A stretch of DNA of 7,622 nt, taken from an uncultured Collinsella sp. Its GTDB lineage: Bacteria; Actinomycetota; Coriobacteriia; Coriobacteriales; Coriobacteriaceae. The stretch is from assembly GCA_937896835.1 (NCBI GenBank), contig CALBOJ010000051.1, positions 1 through 7,622 on the forward strand. Reading direction: 5' to 3'. A program made the position numbers and the translations under genes. Shown here piece by piece: positions 4,066 through 7,622 of the stretch (position 1 is the first letter of the stretch; every line of letters begins with the position of its first letter). The notes under the pieces are model-generated. The model ran no database searches, was not told the DNA's origin, and saw only the letters and a list, made by a program, of their open reading frames with translations.

Positions 4066-6204
4066 CTATTTGTCCTCGTCGGTGTCGGCACCGGCATTGA
4101 CGGCACAGTCATCGCCGGCATCATCGGATGCGATCTCTGCATCTTCCTGCATAGCCGCCTGCGCAAATGCCGCGGCGTCCGCCGCAAGCTCCTCCTCGCT
4201 CATACGAGGCGCACGCTTCTTGGTCGGCATGCCGGCCGCCTTGGCATTGCGCTCCTCCTTGGCCGCCAGGATATCGCCCTCGCGCTCAAGATAGGCATCC
4301 CACTCGTTGTCGAGCAGGGCGTTCACGGCGTCGCCTTCGACGGTCTCGCGCTCAAGCAGCACCTTGGCCATCAGATCGAGCTGATCGCGACGGGCATCCA
4401 AAATCTCGACCGCACGGCGATGGGCCTCGCGCATGATGCGCTGAACCTCGATATCGATGCGGCGCGCCGTCTCCTCGGAGTAATCCTGGTGATCGGCGTA
4501 ATCGCGGCCCAGGAATACCTGATGCTGTGCCTCACCAAACACCTGCGTTCCAAGCTCCTCGCTCATGCCCAGGCGCGTGACCATCTCGCGCGCCATCTTG
4601 GTCGCGCGCTCCAGATCGTTGCTCGCGCCCGATGTGATGTCGTCGCACATGAGCTCCTCGGCAACGCGACCGCCCAAGAACACGGCAAGCTCGTCGAGCA
4701 TCTCGTTCTTGGTCTTGAGGAAGTGGTCCTCCTGCGGAAGCTGCAGCGTGTAGCCCAGCGCCTGGCCGCGGCTGACGATCGAGATCTTGTGAACCGGATC
4801 GGAATGCTCCAGGACGTGGCCCACCAGGGCGTGACCGCTTTCGTGGTAGGCAATCGTGGTGCGCTCGGCTTCGGTCATCACACGACCCTTGCGCTGCGGA
4901 CCGGCAATCACGCGCTCCATCGACTCCTCGACCTCGTCCATCGAAATCACGGAACGATGGCGGCGGGCAGCCAGCAGTGCAGACTCGTTGAGCAGATTTG
5001 CCAGATCGGCGCCGGTGAAGCCAACGGTCATCTGGGCGAGCTTCTCAAACTTTACATCCTCGTCCATCGGCTTGTTCTCGGCATGCACGCGCAAGATCTG
5101 CTCGCGGCCCTTCACATCCGGACGGTCGACCGTAACCTGACGGTCAAAACGACCGGGGCGTAGCAATGCCGGATCCAGAATATCGGGGCGGTTGGTCGCA
5201 GCGATCAGGATGACCGACTCGCTCTCCTCAAAACCGTCCATCTCGACCAGCAGCTGGTTGAGCGTCTGCTCGCGCTCGTCGTGACCGCCGCCCAAGCCGG
5301 CTCCGCGCTGACGTCCCACGGCATCGATCTCGTCAATGAAGATGATCGACGGGGCCTGGGACTTGGCCTCCTTAAAGAGGTCACGCACACGGCTGGCGCC
5401 GACACCCAGGAACATCTCGACAAAGTCGGAACCCGAGATGCTAAAGAACGGCACGCCCGCCTCGCCGGCAACGGCCTTGGCCAGCAGGGTCTTACCAGTA
5501 CCCGGAGGGCCAACCAGCAACACGCCACGCGGGATCTTGGCGCCCAGCTTGCGATAGCGGTCCGGATCGCTCAAAAAGTCGCGGATCTCCTCGAGCTCCT
5601 CGACTGCCTCGTCCACACCGGCAACATCCTCAAACTTGACCTTGGGGCGCGTGGCCTCGTTGGTCTTGGCGTTAGTCTTGCCAAACTGCATGTTCCTGTT
5701 GTTGGCGCCCATCATCTGGCGCATAAAGTAGAACATGATGGCGATCAGGGCGATCGTCGGAAGCACGCTCATCGCCAGGTCGCCCCAAAAATCGGGGTCA
5801 TTGGTGTTGACGATGTACTTGGTATCGGGGTGCTCCGCCATAAGCTCGGCAAGCGAATCGGAGCCGACATAGGTCGAGGAGAAGCTCTTGAGCTCGCTCG
5901 TGTCGCCCTTGTCCTTTTTTGTCTTCCAGTAATGACCCGCCACGCTTCCGTCTTGAACCGTATAGGTCAAATCTTCGACACGGTCCTGCTTAATGGCGTT
6001 GACCATCTCGCTCGTCGCGAGCTTTACGGTATTGCTGGAGTTGGCAAAGCCGGAGCCCATGTTAAAGAAGGCGTAACCCAGAAGCGCGCAAGCCAAAATA
6101 AAATACAGCCAGCCCGTACGCGTGGGCTTCTTGCCTCCGGGCATCCCCGGGATCTTAGGCTCCCGGGGAGTCTGGGAATTGTTATCGTTACGGTCGTCGG
6201 GCAT
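4066..6204 (-). CDS. ftsH: ATP-dependent zinc metalloprotease FtsH
   Basis: This 712-residue membrane-anchored AAA+ protease degrades misfolded membrane proteins and short-lived regulators as a hexamer. Order: hydrophilic N-terminus (1-30), membrane segment 1 (about 31-50), an extracytoplasmic domain (about 54-140), membrane segment 2 (about 143-163), then the cytoplasmic AAA+ and protease domains. Key residues: Walker A GPPGTGKT at 232-239; Walker B IIFIDEID at 287-294; pore loop FLG at 265-267, where E. coli has FVG; second region of homology with ATNRPD at 336-341 and arginine fingers in RPGRFDR; zinc site HESGH at 454-458 with D530 as probable third ligand. The last 50 or so residues are an Ala/Asp/Glu-rich, probably disordered tail. 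The ATG lies one base after the hpt stop codon, and its only good Shine-Dalgarno (GGAGG) is 12 bases away inside hpt, so coupled translation is likely. A strong terminator follows. Confidence 0.98.
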   Translation of the reverse strand: MPDDRNDNNSQTPREPKIPGMPGGKKPTRTGWLYFILACALLGYAFFNMGSGFANSSNTVKLATSEMVNAIKQDRVEDLTYTVQDGSVAGHYWKTKKDKGDTSELKSFSSTYVGSDSLAELMAEHPDTKYIVNTNDPDFWGDLAMSVLPTIALIAIMFYFMRQMMGANNRNMQFGKTNAKTNEATRPKVKFEDVAGVDEAVEELEEIRDFLSDPDRYRKLGAKIPRGVLLVGPPGTGKTLLAKAVAGEAGVPFFSISGSDFVEMFLGVGASRVRDLFKEAKSQAPSIIFIDEIDAVGRQRGAGLGGGHDEREQTLNQLLVEMDGFEESESVILIAATNRPDILDPALLRPGRFDRQVTVDRPDVKGREQILRVHAENKPMDEDVKFEKLAQMTVGFTGADLANLLNESALLAARRHRSVISMDEVEESMERVIAGPQRKGRVMTEAERTTIAYHESGHALVGHVLEHSDPVHKISIVSRGQALGYTLQLPQEDHFLKTKNEMLDELAVFLGGRVAEELMCDDITSGASNDLERATKMAREMVTRLGMSEELGTQVFGEAQHQVFLGRDYADHQDYSEETARRIDIEVQRIMREAHRRAVEILDARRDQLDLMAKVLLERETVEGDAVNALLDNEWDAYLEREGDILAAKEERNAKAAGMPTKKRAPRMSEEELAADAAAFAQAAMQEDAEIASDDAGDDCAVNAGADTDEDK

Positions 6205-6205
6205 C

Positions 6206-6754
6206 TTACGAATAAACCTCCGGTTTCAAAATGCCCAGATACGGAAGGTTACGATAGCGCTCGGCATAGTCGAGGCCGTAGCCCACCACAAAGGCATCGG
6301 GGCAATGGGTTCCAACATACTTGGGCGTGACGGCCGAGGTACGGTCCTCAACGTCCTTCCACAGGAAGGCGGCAACCTCCAGCGAGGCGGGCTTGCGGCT
6401 CTCGAGGTTCTTCATCAGATACTTGAGCGTCAGGCCCGAGTCCAGAATGTCCTCGACGATCAGCACGTCGCGACCGCGGATGTCGATATCCAGGTCCTTA
6501 ATGATACGCACGATGCCCGAGGACTTCACACCGTCGCCATAGCTCGAAACAGCCATGAAATCGATGTTGGTCGGCAGCTCGATCTTGCGCATCAGGTCGC
6601 CCATAAAGACCACGGCGCCGCGCAGGACCGCAATCAGCACCAGATCCTTACCCGCGTAGTCGCGAGTAATCTGCTCGCCTAGGCGAGAGACGATACCGTC
6701 GATATCCTCCTGCGTAAACAGAACCTTCTCGATATCCGGATGTTGAGAAGCCAT
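6206..6754 (-). CDS. hpt: Hypoxanthine phosphoribosyltransferase
   Basis: This 182-residue purine salvage enzyme converts hypoxanthine (and usually guanine) plus PRPP to IMP or GMP in the cytoplasm. The length is typical of bacterial Hpt. Visible features: the LRGAVVF loop at 44-50; the flexible active-site loop SSYGD at 70-74; the PRPP-binding signature VLIVEDILDSGLTL at 97-110 with acidic pair E101-D102; probable purine-contacting K133; and the C-terminal FVVGYGLDYAERYRNLPYLG at 155-174, which holds D162 and R168 and is diagnostic of this family. The start at 6754 has AAAGGG five bases upstream. The gene lies between tilS and ftsH in the usual Gram-positive order. The 147-base gap to tilS holds a -10 candidate and two stem-loops, so hpt-ftsH may be transcribed separately from tilS. 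Confidence 0.97.
   Translation of the reverse strand: MASQHPDIEKVLFTQEDIDGIVSRLGEQITRDYAGKDLVLIAVLRGAVVFMGDLMRKIELPTNIDFMAVSSYGDGVKSSGIVRIIKDLDIDIRGRDVLIVEDILDSGLTLKYLMKNLESRKPASLEVAAFLWKDVEDRTSAVTPKYVGTHCPDAFVVGYGLDYAERYRNLPYLGILKPEVYS
6217..6221 (-). promoter_or_regulatory. Distant ribosome binding site of ftsH inside hpt
   Basis: GGAGG on the minus strand lies within the last codons of hpt, 12 bases before the ftsH ATG at 6204. That is longer than the five-base spacing of three other genes in the window. With the hpt stop only one base before the ATG, ribosomes ending hpt translation probably restart at ftsH, helped by this site. Confidence 0.6.
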
Positions 6755-6776
6755 GACAACCCTTTCTTGTGCTTAT

Positions 6777-6800
6777 CGCCCACGCACCGCCGCATGGACG
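6777..6800 (-). other. Stem-loop in the hpt leader
   Basis: In minus-strand RNA, CGUCCAUGC (6800-6792) can pair with GCGUGGGCG (6785-6777) over nine positions, two of them G-U, around the loop GGCGGU. If the -10 candidate at 6811-6816 is used, this hairpin would sit near the 5' end of the hpt-ftsH transcript and leave the AAAGGG site (6760-6765) free. It might stabilise the messenger. G-U pairs mean it is not a DNA dyad. Confidence 0.35.
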
Positions 6801-6810
6801 CGAACTACAC

Positions 6811-6816
6811 ATTCTA
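6811..6816 (-). promoter_or_regulatory. Putative -10 element (TAGAAT) for hpt-ftsH
   Basis: TAGAAT on the minus strand differs from the consensus TATAAT at one base and lies 56 bases before the hpt ATG, in the only sizeable gap of the tilS-hpt-ftsH group. The matching -35 position is poor (TGGTAA at 6835-6840, spacing 18) and falls inside the stem-loop at 6820-6850. Confidence 0.35.
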
Positions 6817-6819
6817 GCA

Positions 6820-6850
6820 GCGCACGGGGTATATTTACCAGCACGTGCGC
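6820..6850. other. Two-part dyad in the tilS-hpt gap
   Basis: GCGCACG (6820-6826) pairs perfectly with CGTGCGC (6844-6850). Inside an asymmetric internal loop, GGTA (6828-6831) pairs with TACC (6836-6839) around TATT. It is a DNA-level dyad lying just upstream of the TAGAAT hexamer and over the place a -35 would occupy, so it could be an operator. Read as RNA from tilS, it is a stem-loop 51 bases after the tilS stop codon, but no T-run follows, so it is a poor intrinsic terminator. Confidence 0.4.
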
Positions 6851-6901
6851 CATCAGCGCGGGAATACCGTCAACGTCGCACAGAATAGCTGGCGCGAAGC
6901 G

Positions 6902-7622
6902 CTATTCCGCATCGACCACACGAAGCAGATATGCCACGCGCGTTGCGGCCGTGCATTTAAAACGCTCGTCCGCGCGAACGCCCGCGACCCATACTACGGC
7001 ACCTCCCGGAGCCGTTCTTACCACGGGTACGCCAGAGCGGTCTGAAACAGGAATGCGCGCCTCGTTTAACAGGTCTGACACTTTCTTGCTTCGGCCGTTC
7101 ATCCCCAACGGGCACATCACGTCTCCCGGCACAGGGCTATCCACCCACAGGCGCGCCGATCGTGCCTCGGTGGGAATCTCCCCGCGCGAGCCGGCTAACA
7201 TCCGCTCGCTATCGCGGTCGGCAAACCCCAGGGCCGCCGCATCCACCAAGGCCGCAACCTTTCCGGCAGCAGCAAGCTCGCGGGCACGGTGCACGATATC
7301 GCACCCCGGCTCCACAGCCATCGGCTCCGCTGTCAGCATATGCCCCGCCCCCAGCGGCAGACGACCGGGAACGGAGATCCAATCGGCCACTAAACCCTCG
7401 CGCGCCGCCGGGGCCTTGAACGCCAGCGTGCCAAACTCCACACGGGCATCAATTCCCGCAGGAAGCGTAACCGAGCCCGAGCCCGCAGCGACGCAGGCGA
7501 GCACGCGCTCCACGTGCCGCATCTCCGGTCGCGCGTCGGGATCGATGCGCTTAATCGCCAATCGCACGATACGCCGTGCAATCACAACCTCAGCGGCGGC
7601 AAGACGGCGCGCATCGAGCACA
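6902..7622 (-). CDS. tilS: tRNA(Ile)-lysidine synthetase, C-terminal part (cut by window edge)
   Basis: TilS attaches lysine to C34 of the CAU-anticodon tRNA-Ile, changing its codon from AUG to AUA. Only the last 239 or so residues are visible. The frame is open through the right edge, and the first complete codon (GTG at 7621) is internal, not a start. The N-terminal PP-loop ATPase domain with SGGxDS must lie outside. Seen here (numbering from the edge): a helical stretch at about 3-24 and the LPAG region at 53-56, from the central domains. The TilS C-terminal domain follows at about 163-236, with GDVMCPLGMNGRSKKVSDLL (166-185), ARIPVSDR (188-195) and WVAGVRADERF (211-221), all characteristic of the family. 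It leads the tilS-hpt-ftsH group. The TAG stop is followed by a 147-base gap. Confidence 0.93.
   Translation of the reverse strand, partial: VLDARRLAAAEVVIARRIVRLAIKRIDPDARPEMRHVERVLACVAAGSGSVTLPAGIDARVEFGTLAFKAPAAREGLVADWISVPGRLPLGAGHMLTAEPMAVEPGCDIVHRARELAAAGKVAALVDAAALGFADRDSERMLAGSRGEIPTEARSARLWVDSPVPGDVMCPLGMNGRSKKVSDLLNEARIPVSDRSGVPVVRTAPGGAVVWVAGVRADERFKCTAATRVAYLLRVVDAE

Noticed and set aside
3977..4294. A 105-codon plus-strand ORF starting in the palindrome
   Set aside because: It crosses the ftsH terminator and continues antisense to the ftsH 3' end, and its start codon comes from the repeat arm.
5281..6330. A 349-codon plus-strand open frame opposite ftsH and the end of hpt
   Set aside because: It runs opposite the well-conserved FtsH membrane and AAA+ regions and has no domain of its own. 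Similar shadows at 4420-5163 and 3188-3976 were rejected for the same reason.
6773..6853. A 26-codon minus-strand ORF (MAHVLVNIPR...) in the tilS-hpt gap, in frame with tilS beyond its TAG
   Set aside because: It looks protein-like at first, but has no Shine-Dalgarno, uses rare codons (ATA, CTA, GTA), and overlaps a dyad and a promoter candidate. TilS already ends where the family ends, so read-through or a broken gene is not needed.

Overview
The window looks like ordinary chromosome from a moderately GC-rich Gram-positive bacterium, most likely an actinobacterium of the Coriobacteriia (Collinsella-like). That placement is inference. It rests on the tilS-hpt-ftsH gene order, the GC-rich codons, the AAAGGGG or AAGGAG ribosome binding sites five bases from the start codon, and the general feel of the proteins. 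There is no rRNA, tRNA, CRISPR array, transposase or phage gene.

Layout. One gene is on the plus strand: an iron-sulfur RNA m5U methyltransferase of the RlmC/RlmD (RumA) family (197-1645). It has an unusual lysine-rich N-terminal tail and no TRAM domain. It meets the rest of the window tail to tail at a bidirectional terminator (1673-1702). Everything else is on the minus strand. Reading in the direction of transcription from the right edge, these genes are: the C-terminal part of tilS (tRNA-Ile lysidine synthetase, cut by the window edge, 6902-7622), hpt (hypoxanthine phosphoribosyltransferase, 6206-6754), ftsH (membrane AAA+ zinc protease, 4066-6204), a class I/II PLP-dependent aminotransferase (2705-3895) and a YcdX-type PHP-domain metal-dependent phosphatase (1724-2545).

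How they work together. tilS, hpt and ftsH form a co-directional group that is widespread in Gram-positive bacteria. hpt and ftsH are separated by one base and are probably translationally coupled. ftsH ends in a good Rho-independent terminator (4021-4054). The aminotransferase and PHP genes then appear to have their own promoters, each with the same TACAAT -10-like hexamer. No shared pathway between these last two is evident.

Starts. For the aminotransferase and the PHP gene, the longest open frames overstate the protein. Strong Shine-Dalgarno sequences and family alignment place the starts at 3895 and 2545. The over-long aminotransferase frame begins inside a large palindrome.

Most notable non-coding element: a 62-bp near-perfect palindrome (3955-4016; inner 20-bp arms perfect) between the ftsH terminator and the aminotransferase promoter. 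It looks like a REP/MITE-type dispersed repeat. Smaller dyads lie in the tilS-hpt gap, after the aminotransferase gene and at the left edge. I see no convincing undescribed multi-gene system here. The findings concern non-coding structures and unusual protein tails or inserts.
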